Position numbers and translations under genes: made by a program. From Turritopsis dohrnii (lineage: Eukaryota; Cnidaria; Hydrozoa; Anthoathecata; Oceaniidae), in the NCBI GenBank assembly GCA_027922465.2, contig BQMF02000646.1:62001-126000 (forward strand): a DNA stretch of 64,000 nt, in the 5' to 3' direction. Below the pieces are notes generated by a model. The model made no database searches. It was not told the origin of the DNA and saw only the letters and a list, made by a program, of their open reading frames with translations. Position 1 is the stretch's first letter; every line of letters begins with the position of its first letter. Positions 20,925 through 32,755 of the stretch are shown in pieces.

Positions 20925-21620
20925 AAAAAGGTCCAGGTGTTTGAAAAGGCATTTCTCGAAAACTGCAAGGTTTCCAGGTGCAAACCTGATTGTAACGTAA
21001 AGAGAATTGCTTAACTTAAATTTTGATGCATCATACAATAAAATTATTTCATTCGTTAGAGAGATATGAAGGAAAAACTTTTATGTCAATTTTCAAAAAA
21101 CGTCAATTTTTAACAAATTATCAAATTATCTGCAATCAAATCATGGTTTTGGTCAGTTAAAAAGTGATTTCGACTGTTATCAACGAGAATAAAATAAAAA
21201 GACAGCTTATTTTCAATTTTTAAAGCATTTTATTCATTGGAAAAAGCATTTCCATAAGCATTTCAACATTTTCTTGGCGTAGATAACATTCCATCGAATA
21301 TCGTTGTATGCAACCAAAATTGCAGTACGAAGCACAAAGTTTAACTTTAACCTTTGAACTTTTAAGAGGAACTTCTTTTTACATAGAAAATATAACACTT
21401 TTTCAGTAAAGATTTGACACCCCAAATCTTGTTAAAAATTGACGTTTTTGGAAAATTTACATGAAAGTGTTTTCTTCATATTTCTCTAACGAATGAACCA
21501 ATTGATGATGCATCAAAATTTAACTCAAGCAATTCTGTTTAAATTTAAATTAAGTTTTCGCCTAAAAACCTTGTAGCTAGTTTTCGAGAAATGTCTTTTC
21601 AATAAAAAACAGCACGTTTA
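20925..21620. mobile_element. Long inverted-repeat element, about 700 bp
   Basis: Arms of about 190 bp (20925-21117 and 21425-21620) are inverted copies, sharing words such as TTTGATGCATCA, CATTTCTCGAAAACT and CTCTAACGAATGAA, with moderate divergence. The spacer has no gene. The exact ends and target duplication could not be set. Confidence 0.6.
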
Positions 21621-21746
21621 TGATACAATATCAAGCACGTGCATTTAAATACACAGTCGCTCATATCAACTTTCTCTGAATTCACCGCATATGTGAATGA
21701 CTATCCTTTTGATGTGTATAAATAAAGATTTCTACTCTACTCTACT

Positions 21747-22975
21747 CTATACATTAAGTGAGACGTGGTTAACATCGAATAAATACCAACTCGATTATGT
21801 CCAAATTCCTGGACTTCAATTACTTCACCAAAATCGAAAAAATAAAAAAGGAGGTGGTGTAGCTGCCTATATACGTGACGATATAGACGTAACACCTAGA
21901 GATAACTTATCTAATAAAGACACTGATATTGAAACATTATGGTTCGAACTTAAGGGAAAAAATAGAAACAGCGATATTCTTTTTGGTGTTTTTTATCAGC
22001 CGAGTTTTGATGCATCATCAGTCAAATCTTGGTTGGACAAGTTTGATCAAATCTTAAATGTTGCTCTTTCCAATTGGAGGGGAATCACGATTATAGCCGG
22101 TGACATGAATATAAACTTCTTAGAACAATCGCCTGTTGTTACTCAGTATAAAGATATTCTACAGTCATATAATTTAACCCAAAATGTCAACAAACCAACA
22201 CGCAAAGGTAAATCAGCAATTGATCATATTATAACGACAAGTGAATGTAAAGTAAAAGAAAATGGGCTGATCGCATGTGACGAAATCAGTGATCATGACT
22301 CACCTTATGTTTTCCTTAATGCAAGAATAAGCAGATACCAGGCTAGATTCGAGTATATGCGAGACTTCACAAAGTTTGACAAAGAATCCTTTACTAATGA
22401 CTTCAGTGCGTTGCCTTTCAGCATCGTTTATAGCATGGAAACCGTTGATGATAAAGTACATCTTTTCAACAAATTAATTACTGACTGCTTACAACAACAT
22501 GCTCCTTTATCAAAGAAAAAAGTTACTCGCTCTCCAGCACCGTGGCTTAAAGATCTCGAAATTTGTGAATTAAAACTAAGTAGAGACAAGTTACGTTATA
22601 ACGCTCACCAAACGCAAACAGAGGATGACTGGACTAAATTTCGAGAAGTTAGAAATAAATTAAAAAAGAAAATTCGAACAACCAAAAGTAACTTTTATAA
22701 AAATGCGTTAAATTCGAATAGACCTAAAGAGGTTTGGAAAATCATACACAGAATTTTGGATCCAAATTTGAAAAACATTGTTGCTAATCCAAATTCACTA
22801 AATAATCATTTCATCGGCACTGCACAACGCATTACTGGTGCTAAGCCTGTTAATCAAGATGTACTTCATAAACTTGTTGAGGAAGCTAATTATTCATCCG
22901 TCAATGCTTTCAAATTTAAAAACGTTATATATGAAGAGATAGTAAAGGAAATTAAATCAAAATTAAATGAGGGGC
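21747..22975 (+). pseudogene. LINE ORF2, endonuclease part
   Basis: Encodes an APE-like (EEP) endonuclease: LSETWL (catalytic Glu), KGGGVAAYI, GDMNIN (Asp/Asn), a PTRKG...AIDHI block and SDHDSP (catalytic Asp-His). The first 40 or so residues that normally carry the LNxRSL motif are missing. A linker with conserved ARFEYMRDF and Lys-rich helices leads towards the reverse transcriptase. The frame is lost in a GGGG run near 22972, just before the STGPD motif that starts the reverse transcriptase. The endonuclease would nick target DNA to prime reverse transcription. Confidence 0.85.
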
Positions 22976-24469
22976 GACTGTTCTACCGGTCCAGATAATA
23001 TACCAACTTCTATCATAAAATCTGTAGCAGATGTCATAGCATCACCACTCACACACATTATAAACTCTGCTTTGCAGCAAGAAAAATTTCCACATCAATG
23101 GAAAATCGCGAAAGTAACACCGGTTCCAAAAATACGAAACCCAGAAGGTAACAATGATTACCGGTCTATATCAATTTTACCAGTGCTTTCCAAAGTCTTT
23201 GAACGTATAATGGCCCAGCAAATATGTGACTATATCGAAAAAGAAAAAATCTTAAAAGAATCCATGTCTGGGTTTCGGAAATCTCATTCTACAACAACAA
23301 TACTACTGAAATTACGCGATGATATTATTAAAGCAATGAACCGTGGGGAAATCACCATGGCCATATTTGCTGACTATTCTAAAGCATTCGATACCATAAA
23401 TTACTCTACTATACTACAAAACCTGATCAACCTTGGTTTTGATAAATCCTCAGTTAAGCTTATTTGTAGTTATTTGTGTGAAAGACGACAGTTTGTTCAA
23501 GTGAATGAGAAATCTTCACAAAGAAAGACAGTAGAATTTGGTGTTCCACAAGGCTCTGTGTTGGACCCAATTCTTTTTAACTTGTACGTATCTGACATGC
23601 AAAACTTGTTTGAAACTAACATCTGCCAATATGCTGATGACACTACCTGTTACGAACATTTCCGACCGTCGAAACTAAATCAAAATGCTTCAAAGCTTGA
23701 AAAGGTTATGCAAGATATGTTGCAGTACGCCAAAAGCAAAAATATGATTTTCAACCTTGATAAAACGAAATCGATGTTATTTGCAACAAGAAGAATGTAT
23801 GACATTCATAATCTTTCAGACATTAATGCATATAAAATTGCAGTAGATAATGGATCCATCGAAAGAGTAAGAAACTGGAAGGTATTAGGTGTTAATTTTG
23901 ATGAGAACTTATCTTGGAAGACTCACATAAATGAAGTTGTGAAATCATGCTTTGCTAAACTATCCGTACTCCGTAAATTGAAAAGATATGCTAACTACAA
24001 CAGAAGAAAGCAACTAGCTGAAACACTGGTGTTATCCAAAGTAGACTATGCTTTACCACTACTTGCAAATGCTAACCATATTGAAATTAATCGCTTACAA
24101 AAAGTGATGAGATCAGCTGCTTCGTTTGTTACGCAAAGATATTCTCGTACTTCGGATGTTATAAATCTTCGCTGGATACCAACGATCGAACGAATTAACT
24201 ATTACCAATTAAAATTAGCAATTTACGATGAAACTTTCCCAGAATATCTAAAGCTGACTTTCAAACCTAGAGACTTAAGACTTCGTAATATTAACGAGCA
24301 TACACTGCCATCAAATATGGACACAAAAACATTTAAGGGCTCAGTTAGTAAAATTTTCAATGACCTACCAGTTAATCTAAGATCAGAAAAGAATTATAAA
24401 ACATTTTCACGCTTAGTCAAACGATATCAACTTGACCTTGCATTTGCAAGAAACATCAGTAGTATTTAG
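22976..24469 (+). pseudogene. LINE ORF2, reverse transcriptase part
   Basis: Starts with STGPDNIP and continues with NDYRSISILP, FADYSKAFDTI (first catalytic Asp), GVPQGSVL and YADDTT (catalytic Asp pair), then a thumb and C-terminal region to a TAG at 24467. All reverse-transcriptase core motifs are present. It is one frame away from the endonuclease because of a single extra base in a G run, so the pair was one protein until recently. An ATG at 22967 is in this frame but is not a natural start. Confidence 0.87.
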
Positions 24470-24931
24470 TTTCATACCTGAATTTAGTATCTGATAGATC
24501 TCTTCTTCACAGTTGCAATTCCACCTTCCAACTTCTCTCTTCCATTGCTTTTGAATTCTCTACTGCTGTACTGTCTTAACTGGAGTGAGTAATTTACATT
24601 TTATCCTTTCATTTATTACTGACTATGTGCAACCTTCATTTTCCTCTCCATTTGTGTACATTTCCAATCTTTATCTGTCCTTGTGAATTTGCACATATGC
24701 CAATTACTAATTTAACGATTTTATCACCTTTTAATAGTTATGATGTTTTATAAATTTTTTATCTTATAAATAAAAATATTGTTTTTAATATTTCTTTTCT
24801 TTTCTTTTTATATTATGTATGTATATATATACATATGTATTTATTGGGACGAAGAGCCATGTTGTAAATATGGAGATGCCCTATTTTCATTGTTGTAGTG
24901 TGAAATAAACAGTTATTATTATTATTATTGT

Positions 24932-25610
24932 TTTTCGAAAGTATACTAGAATAGACTTTACAAAATTCCAAAACATGATTTCTACAAGGATGATAGTCAA
25001 AAAATATTGAAACAAACAGTTATGGTGTCGGATAGACAAAATGCTAATGCTTTTGCAACAGACTCCTCTTTTAAATTTTTCATGAAATGAAAAACAGCTC
25101 GTTTAAACTATCTCTTTTACAGAGAGCTAAGTAAGCCTTTGTACCCAGGGTTTTGTACCCAGGGTTTTGCCGTATATTCAAAAAAACCGGGTACGAGGTT
25201 GTGGTTTTACAGTTTTCCTAAAACGATCCTCAATTTTTTTATGTTTTGATCATCATAATCTTCAGTCCTTAATTCTTTTCTAGTGGTGAGTCTCATGAAC
25301 TGCAAGCTGCTTTTGTGTTAAATTAGAGGCTCTGTTCTTCCCAAAATGTTTCTTTCAGATCAGATAATGAAACCTCTCTTATGACTAACTTTGACAAACC
25401 AAATTCCATAAAAACACCAATTCGATTTGGAATTGATCGAGATAAAAAACTTTAAGATAATTTTCTGCTATATAGAAATTATTGACTTTCATTTGCACCG
25501 GAGTACCTGGAAGATTATTTTAGCCATGCGACTCCCGTCCATGTGAAATCAAAAGGATATACATTATCACTGGTCATCGTGAACATTCCGTATCAAAAAC
25601 GCTACCAGGG
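24932..25610. other. Intergenic, no supported feature
   Basis: AT-rich DNA. The only structure noticed is a short direct repeat of GTACCCAGGGTTTT at about 25141-25170, followed by an inverted AACCGGGTAC. Confidence 0.5.
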
Positions 25611-25992
25611 AGCTTAAGCAGCCACAACGGCAACGAAGACGGCGACGTGTTTAAAACAAAAGCTTGGTTTTCTATGTGGAATTTGTTTAGAAAGAGAGTC
25701 TACCACTTATGTTGGGAAGATAATTACATCATTAACATGTTTGCACGTTCTATGCTCAACGTGAAAAGTCATGTTTTGAAGTCGTGCTGAGAAAGGGGGA
25801 CGTGATTATAGAGATAAGCCGTTTCTCTTATATAAATTTTATAGTAACTTCATAACTTTCCAGTCGATATAAATTTATAAATTTAATTGTTTCTTTAACA
25901 AAAATAAGTTCTCCAAACTTTTGTTTCGTAGTAATTATTTATTTCGTTGTTTTTGCTCACGTCGTCGTCTACGTTGCCGTTGCAGTTGCTTA
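25611..25992. mobile_element. MITE with GCTTAAGCA ends, invaded by Harbinger
   Basis: Left end GCTTAAGCAGCCACAACGGC is mirrored by the right end GCCGTTGCAGTTGCTTAAG, with further matches (ACGAAGACGGCGACGTG versus CACGTCGTCGTCTACGT). The right tip is cut by the Harbinger element, whose TTA target lies within GCTTAAG; the last bases continue after 29021. No genes. Confidence 0.65.
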
Positions 25993-26133
25993 AGCTAAGG
26001 CTTCACGCTGCAATTTTTTCATGCGCGTGCAATGCAACATGCTGCATTGCATGCGCATGAAAAATTTTGTGTGTAGCCACCATGCAGCAAAACTGGTTGC
26101 AATAATTTTTTCTTATGAGATGAGAAAACAAAC

Positions 26134-27383
26134 ATGTCTGTCAAACTGAAAGGACTAGCTTTACTTTTACTTGACGACGATGAAAATGATGATGAAAAAA
26201 CAGAACGCGAATGCTGGATTCGTCCGTGGCTTGCAAAAAGGCCACAATTGGGTATTTATCACTCATTATTTGGTGAATTAAAAGAAGATGGAAAAGCTTT
26301 TAAAGAATTTATTCGAATGGATGAAAGCCAGTTCGAGTTCCTAGTAGAAAAACTTACACTAAAAATAACCAAAGAAGACACAATTATGAGACCTTGCATC
26401 AAGCCGCACGAAATGGTGTGTTTAGCTTTACGTTATCTGGCTAGTGGTGAGTCTTTTAGATCGCTGCAATTTCAATTTCGAATTGGCAGAAAAACGATAT
26501 CCGAAATAGTTATTGATGTTTGTAGCTCCATACTTGAAGTATTAGGACCAGATCATTTAAACACTCCTAGATCAAAAGAAAAATGGCTTGAGATTTCAAA
26601 GAAGTTTGAAGAACGATGGAATTGGTGCCGTTGACGGAAAACATATCGTTTTGGAACAGCCCATAAATTCAGGATCTCATTATAGAAACTATAAAGGAAC
26701 AGACAGTATAGTACTATTAGCCATGGTTGGTCCAGAATACGAGTTTCTATACGTTGACGTAGGGATAAATGGTCGGAACTCAGATGGTGGAATCTGGAGT
26801 AGATGTCGTTTAAAAGATGCCTTAGAAAAGAATGAATTAAACATACCTGAACCTAAACCATTACCCTGTAGATTAAATAACACGCCATACGTTTGTACGG
26901 GAGATGACGCTTTCCCATTGTCTTTGTACATGATGAAGGCTTCCGCAAAGTAATCTCACAACAGAAAAACGGGTATTCAACTATCCATTATCAAGGATGA
27001 GAAGAATTTCGGAGAATGGTTTTGGTATCTTAGCCAATAAATGGCGTGTATTTCGTCGACCTTTTTCGCTAGAACCCGAGAAAGTCAAGATTATATCTCT
27101 CGCTGCTATCACACTACACAATTGGCTTCGCAGTGAAAGTACTACAGGGAAAAAAGACATTCCTGATGGCCTTATCGATCGAGAAAACATTGATACAGGT
27201 CACGTTTCTGAGGGTGCTTGGAGGTCTGACTCATATCAAGGGTCTTGGCATCCAGTTTCAAACTCTCTTCTTGGAAAGCGTTCAAGTAATCTGGCCAGGG
27301 AAGTGAGGCAAGAATTTACAGAGTACTTTATGGACGAAGGTATTGTTCCATGGCAATGGAGAAGTGCAAAAGTAGACATTTAA
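26134..27383 (+). pseudogene. Harbinger transposase (DDE nuclease), frameshifted
   Basis: Three overlapping frames cover one protein. Frame 1 (26134-26634) has the N-terminal helical region, with RECWIRPWL and the ALRYLASGESFRSL block. Frame 2 (from about 26620 to 26953) has GAVDGKH (first Asp), NGRNSDGGIW (second Asp) and GDDAFPL (third acid region). Frame 3 (about 26970-27383) has the RRISENGFGILANKWR tail usual in this family. The first break, near 26622, looks like a small deletion in the segment before GAVDGKH; the second, near 26952, is a stop and frame change. The enzyme would cut and join the TTA target, but cannot be made from this copy. Confidence 0.87.
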
Positions 27384-27539
27384 TTTTAACAAAACGTATC
27401 TTTCTTAAAATGCCATAGAAAATATACAGTTTTCCATTGAAAGATAAAGTGGCAATCTATCAAGAAAACGCCACAATAAAAACTTGTTTCATTTCTATAC
27501 CTAGCTTTCAACAACAACTAAATAAATATTTTTTCTTAG

Positions 27540-28670
27540 TTAAGATTCATAAGAATATGTGCTGGAATTGCCTGGAGAAAATGCAGCGTAACTGGAACTT
27601 TGATTGGATAGCATCGTATTAGGCTGGGATTGTTGTTGTTGGGTAGACGATGTGTACATATTTCGCAGTAAATCTGAAAACATCTGCTGCTGTTGATTGC
27701 TGCAAGGTGGAGATGTTTGATAATAAGTATTGGATTTTTGCTCTTCATACTCAAAAAATATATCCATTATTTTTTTCTTAAGTCGAGGCCAGTCCTTTGT
27801 ATCGCACTGAAGTAAGCTATCAGCAACTGTGCAACCAAAAACATATGCCCTATCTTCCTGTTGCGTTGTCCCTTGTTAAATGTTACCATGACCTTCGTTG
27901 TTAGAAGAGTTACCTTGGGATAACTGACTTGCAAGAGCTTTCCATAACTGTGCTTTTGCATTTTGCTCATCTTCTTTGACTGATAATTTCTTCTTCTTAA
28001 TTTGTGGCACATAACGTGATTCTAGTGAAGTATGCGATTGGTCTATATCAGAAGTCACATCAATAAAACGCATGGAATTAAAATAATTCCAGCTTGATGA
28101 ATAGACTTCCGATGCTCCTGAACCAGAAGATTTCGAGGAATCCTCACGTTGCTTTTCCCGTTTATACGTTGTTAAGAGATTATGCCATTGCTGCTTAATA
28201 TCTGCTACAGTAAATTTTCCTTTAAATTCATCTACAAGCTTATTTAGAAGTACCTCGCGCAAATTCCTGTGTCGACATTCACATAAATGATGATTCCATA
28301 ATGCGTCATTTTCTCTGTAAAAGTCAATTAAGAATTCAATCTCGTCAATTTCAAATTTAACTGCTTTTTTCTTATTCAAATCCCCTCTCAAGAACTCCAT
28401 ATCATCAAAAAACTTCCATGTTTTTTTTGGAATAATGCCAGTTTCCAACTTTTTTACTTCTGTAAGCATAGACGTTCGCAAAGAGTGGAAAATCTTTTCT
28501 AGAACATCTTCTGTGTACTTATTATCAAACAATGTGACTAGTTTTACTTTTACCAAGGATCTCTGCACCTTGTTTTTGTAATTTGGATCGCTTGAATTCC
28601 ATAAAGTAGGGTTTTCTTTGTAAAAGTTAATTAAAATCTTCTTTTCGTCGTCAGATAATGTCTCTGCCAT
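27540..28670 (-). pseudogene. Harbinger accessory protein with two MADF domains
   Basis: ATG at 28670 opens a frame with two MADF/Myb-SANT-like domains: first about residues 10-95 (LINFYKENPTLWN ... KTWKFFDDMEFL), second about 105-205 (LIDFYRENDALWN ... SSWNYFNSMRFI). A TAA at 27876-27878 interrupts it, but the same frame goes on with a BESS-like C-terminus (DRAYVFGCTVADSLLQCDTK) and a Gln/Ser-rich tail to a stop at 27540. A single nonsense mutation therefore truncates it. In Harbinger elements such proteins bind the transposon ends and bring the transposase into the nucleus. The tandem pair of MADF domains is less usual than a single one. Confidence 0.82.
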
Positions 28671-29039
28671 CTTGAAACTTTTTCTTTCTTTCACATAAAA
28701 TCAAGGGAGTTGGAAAAGATGTTTTTAATAATTTTCATTGGCTGAAACTGATTTGCTGCATGAAAAGATGTTGCGGTAGGTGGCTACATTGTGCGATCTT
28801 AACAAATTCCATCATGCAACACAAAATACTGTTGCTGCAACGTGCAGCAAAATAGAATCAATTCTATTTTGTTGCACATTGCAGCAACATTTTTTGATGT
28901 TTTTTTGCTGCATTGCGAAAACATTTTCACTATGGGACACGCTGCAATTTTTTCATGCGCATGCAATGCAGCATGTTGCATTGCACGCGCATGAAAAAAT
29001 TGCAGCGTGAAGCCTTAGCTTTAAGGTCTCTACTAAGAG

Positions 29040-29780
29040 AATGTTTAGTAAACTTTCTTTAATTCGAACACTCAAGGGGCCGAAAAACACGTTCGATTTA
29101 TGGAAAGTTCGAATTACGGAAGTTCATTTACATAGAAATAATAAGTAAAGGTGCACTGCCACTAAATTTCGCAATTTCCAGTAAATGTCGCAAACGCCAG
29201 TAAAAGCTGCAACAGTAAATGTCGCAACTGTTTAATTTCGATTTATAACAAATATCTTCTCCATCCTCTATTTGAACTCGCCACTGATTATTCAGATCAA
29301 GATGTCGTTCTACTCATTAGACAGTGTGCGCTGATGGATTGCAACATATAAAAATAAGATAGCTATAACTTTCAACATTATGTTTTACATAGCAAATTCC
29401 TGTTACTTTATTTCACTAATGCTAATAATTATTCTATACTTCATAATTCCCATAATTCTCAGGGAATCCTGACCGATTGATTTAAGCAACAAGTCTTTCC
29501 TTTTCACACCTGCACATTATATGATCAAAAATCACTTTGTGTAAGTTTGCGACATTTACTGTTGAAAAAAAAATACGACATTTATTTTTAGAAAAAGATT
29601 GAAAATTCTAGTTGTGACACTTACTTGCGATTTTGCGACACTTACTGTTGAATTGCGACAATAACTGTTGATTTTGCGACATTTACTTGCGTTTGCGACA
29701 TTTACTGGTGATTGCGACATTTACTGACAGTACAAAGGGACCATGAAATTCGTTCGATTTAGGAAGAGTTGAAGGATTTC
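29040..29780. mobile_element. Pogo-like MITE split by another MITE
   Basis: Flanks 29040-29132 and 29733-29780 carry ATTCGAAC and GTTCGATTTA modules and an AAGGGACCATGAAATTCGTT block. That block recurs, inverted, in the MITE at 40143-40322, so the two belong to one family. The inner 600 bp is a different element (next entry). Confidence 0.6.
29133..29732. mobile_element. MITE built of GCGACATTTACTG modules
   Basis: Ends GTGCACTGCCACTAAATTTC and, inverted, GTACTGTCAGTAAATGTCGC. Towards both ends the unit CAGTAAATGTCGCAA repeats several times, pointing inwards. AAAG/AAAGG flank it, but the target duplication is not certain. No coding region; modular termini of this kind can act as repeated transposase-binding sites. 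Confidence 0.65.
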
Positions 29781-31060
29781 TACCCTGGTGTTAATGCACA
29801 GCAGTTTCTCTTCCAGGAAACCTGATTGTTTACTATTTGTCTGTTTATTCCAGATTCTTTTATTCTTTGCATTTATATTTTGAAGTAGCTAAACATACTT
29901 AATTAAGTCTTTCCAGAGAATTTTCTGAAGTTATCTATTTCCAATATTTTTAAAACAGTTTATAAGTGATAAATTTACACATAAAAAAGCTTTATGATAA
30001 GTATTAATTGAGTAAAACCTTTTGCTTTTGACTTACTTTATGATCAACTTACCTTATGATCCCATATTTCAATTTCGTAACTTAAAGATAAATGAACTGT
30101 TTTAAATTGGAAGTGAGGATTGTAGTGTGGTGATGTGGAAATCATATCAGTTAAGAAATGAAGATAATTCAAACTATTTGCCATGTTTGAAAATTTCGGC
30201 TTACGCCATCTTCAGTATAAAACAAATTTGGCGTAAGCCGAAAAGCTTTTAATTAATAAAATATATAATGTATTTTATCGTTAGAAATGAAGAGGTTTTA
30301 ATAATAGCTTTAGTTCTTCTATTAAATTTAATTATATAGATGTTTTTTCAGTTTGCACAGAGTATTAGCACTTTTATAAGTACTTTTATTTATAACAGCA
30401 CACAAACAAAAGAACATTATTTCTAACAGCATTTCTAACAGCAAACAAACAAAATTATAAAAATTATTGACATTTCCTCATAGAAAACAGCTGATTCATC
30501 TTCTCACAACCTTTATAGCAATTCCTTATCTTGATTTTACTCCAGTCAAAGCTCTCATTAAAATCTTTTGCAGCATCAAACTAATAAATCTGATTTAATG
30601 CTTACGATTACTCTCATAAAACATAAAATGTCAAAAACCATTACCACGACATTAATTTTGCTGCCGAGGTGAGAGTCCACCTTTTACGAATCAAGATGTT
30701 TTCCTATACATTTTTGAAGAATAAAGTTCATTTGTATAATACTACCTGTATTTTTCAAATGCATAATTTCTGAAAATACACTGACACCTTTTGACTATAG
30801 TGTTTATACAGCTTTTTGAAGGGCTTTTGAGTAATATCAGAAGTGGGTGCATTTCTTATCTTTTATATGTAATTTTATCATAGGCAGTATGTTTTAGAAT
30901 ATTTTTTAGTTGAAAGTTGAAAGATGGTATGTATAATGGTAATTTTTAATGTAACCTTAATTTTTGTTGTGACTTCACAATTGGGCAATATTATAATAAT
31001 ATAATATTATAAAATATTGGGTTTCTCATGTTGAAGCACCTTTTTTCTTGCTCTGGTAGC
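29781..31060. other. AT-rich, no supported feature
   Basis: Only short local symmetry was noticed, for example TTTCGGCTTACGCC ... GGCGTAAGCCGAAA at about 30196-30243, an inverted pair around a 20-bp loop. No open frame with coding character. Confidence 0.45.
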
Positions 31061-31062
31061 TA

Positions 31063-31310
31063 CTATGAAACTGTTGAACTGTATTCAGGTACAGATTTAC
31101 AGGTGTTTGAACTAACTGGATTCACATAATCAATTACTATTCCATAAAATTGCAGCAGAACATTGACTTTAGCCATTGTACCTGCTAAATGATTGATTAC
31201 ATTCCCAGTTATTTCACTAAATTCTTTCGGATTTTTGTGGCAATTGTTTAGTTCCATTTGTACATTTTGTATATTTGCCGCTGACTTGCAGCCTTTTAAG
31301 GCTGCTTTCT
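31063..31310 (-). CDS. Unrecognised minus-strand coding-like segment
   Basis: The frame, ending at a stop at 31063, can be read from about 31310 (after an AAATAAAAG that could be an acceptor) through residues such as LKGCKSAANIQNVQMEL and EITGNVINHLAGTMAKVN. The composition looks like protein rather than AT-rich noise, and it could be the last exon of a gene or a transposon fragment. No family is recognised. The ATG at 31257 is only a possible start. Confidence 0.25.
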
Positions 31311-31403
31311 CTTTTATTTAAAACAACAGGAATTAAGAAAACAATTGAACACGTTCAACTTTTAAAAACGCTTCCCATTGAAACTGAAACAGGTGACAAT
31401 CCA

Positions 31404-31642
31404 ATAGACCTTTCCCGAATTTCTGTTTAAACACCGTGTTATAGCCTAGCCTCTAAGTTTCGCCTCTTTTTCAAACTCTTAATTACTTCTAATTATTCCA
31501 CTGGGGAACTGAAAGAACGAGTACCTATTACTTATGAAAACATTATGCAATTAGAAAAACAATAAAAAACATAGAAACGAGGCGAAACTTGATAACTAAG
31601 CATTGACTCGGCATTTAAACAGAAATTCGGGAAAGGTGTATT
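31404..31642. mobile_element. About 240-bp MITE, TTTCCCGAATTTCTG ends
   Basis: Left ACCTTTCCCGAATTTCTG and right CAGAAATTCGGGAAAGGT form inverted repeats of about 26 bp. A second inner inverted pair (AAGTTTCGCCTC / GAGGCGAAACTT) continues the symmetry. TA lies at both edges, fitting a Tc1/mariner-type origin. Confidence 0.75.
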
Positions 31643-32167
31643 GATGGGCCGGCGGAAGCACTGCGACCACTGAGGCTAGAGCCGCAGGACTTTTTTTCTG
31701 TCTAGACAGCTTTTTTGTTTGTTTATTTATTGAAAAATAATCTCAAAAAAAACAATTCTAACCATGGATTCACTTTTTTTTCGTCATATCTTTTCTTTTT
31801 CTTCTTCTTCTTCTTTTAGTTTTGCATGTTTTGACTTTCATCGCTTTGTATTAAAGAACAACACACTGTTGAAATATGGTAAACAACGTTTATTCACTTG
31901 TATTGCGAAAAGGTTATGACTTTAGATGGTTCGCCAGAAAATTCGTTGTCATAGAAAGCATTGTGTTAACAGCATTTGTTTATGTAATAAGATATAACGG
32001 AACAACATAATAGTCACTAGTCACGATTGATAGCTGTTTCAAAGGCTTAAAAGTTTAAAATGTTCTTCGTCGCCCAACCACAATGGCCGACAGTTTTCCA
32101 TTATGTCATTTGATTTGGCCACACAACTTTTAAAATGCTTCCTCCGGGCCTGAAGTTTTAATTTTAA

Positions 32168-32755
32168 ATGATAATGTATTCCAAGCTTAAGACAAAAGCT
32201 CTGTTACGAATACGGCATTTTGTAAGCCAAGATATTGTAGATATGTTATTTAATACTTTTGTCATTCCATGTTTCAACTATTGCCCATTAGTATGGATGT
32301 TTTTTAGCAAGCAAGCACATAACCTGATTGACGCCACTCATACAAGAGCATTATGTGCAAAAGGTTTGTTCCGACACAACTATACTGATATTCTCACCAA
32401 AACAGGGAAGAGATAGTCGATTCATGCAAGAAATGTTGAACTTCTAGTGATTGAAGTATTTAAGTCCTTGCATAAAATCAATCCTGAATTTATGTGGGAT
32501 ACATTCTGCCGAGAAGCAACAACGTTTAATCTGCGCTCTGGTAGTGTGCTAGAAATTCTTCTACAGGTGGTGCTGGCGTAATTTCGATTCTTTTCCGGGC
32601 CACGTTAGCCTGGAACCATTTGCCGGCAGATTTTATTATTACATTTTGTAGTTTTATGATTTTATGTTGGTTTTAATTAGTGCATTATGCTACTACTGTT
32701 GTTGTACCAACTATAAATAAAGAAATAAATAAATAAAAATAAATAAAAAAAAAAA
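32168..32755 (+). mobile_element. LINE 3' fragment (end of reverse transcriptase)
   Basis: Encodes the C-terminal part of a CR1/L2-style reverse transcriptase: LKTKALLRIRHFVSQ, NTFVIPCFNYCPLVW and, after an in-frame TAG at 32414, SIHARNVELLVIEVFKSL and INPEFMWDTF. The catalytic core is absent, so this is a 5'-truncated dead copy. It ends in an A-rich tail of AAATA repeats (about 32709-32755). That tail resembles the one on the SINE at 13441. Confidence 0.8.

Larger units (their letters stand above)
21747..24931 (+). mobile_element. 5'-truncated LINE (Jockey/CR1-like)
   Basis: An APE-type endonuclease and a reverse transcriptase in one order, then about 460 bp of 3' UTR ending in AATAAACAGTTATTATTATT. 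The 5' end lies inside the endonuclease, after a TCTAC repeat, as usual for LINE truncation. One frameshift separates the two domains. A Jockey/CR1 group placement is from general motif style only. Confidence 0.88.
25993..29020. mobile_element. PIF/Harbinger DNA transposon, complete, 3,028 bp
   Basis: Terminal inverted repeats starting AGCTAAGGCTTCACGCTGC are nearly identical for over 70 bp and are flanked by TTA (25990-25992 and 29021-29023), the typical Harbinger target duplication. Each end is itself a palindrome of GCATGCGCATG-type words. As in other Harbinger elements there are two genes, a DDE transposase on + and a MADF/Myb-like DNA-binding protein on -. Both carry lesions, so this copy is probably not autonomous. 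Confidence 0.93.

Noticed and set aside
27767..28012. Separate minus-strand gene in the Harbinger element
   Set aside because: It is an out-of-frame reading of the MADF gene; the real frame continues through a stop at 27876.
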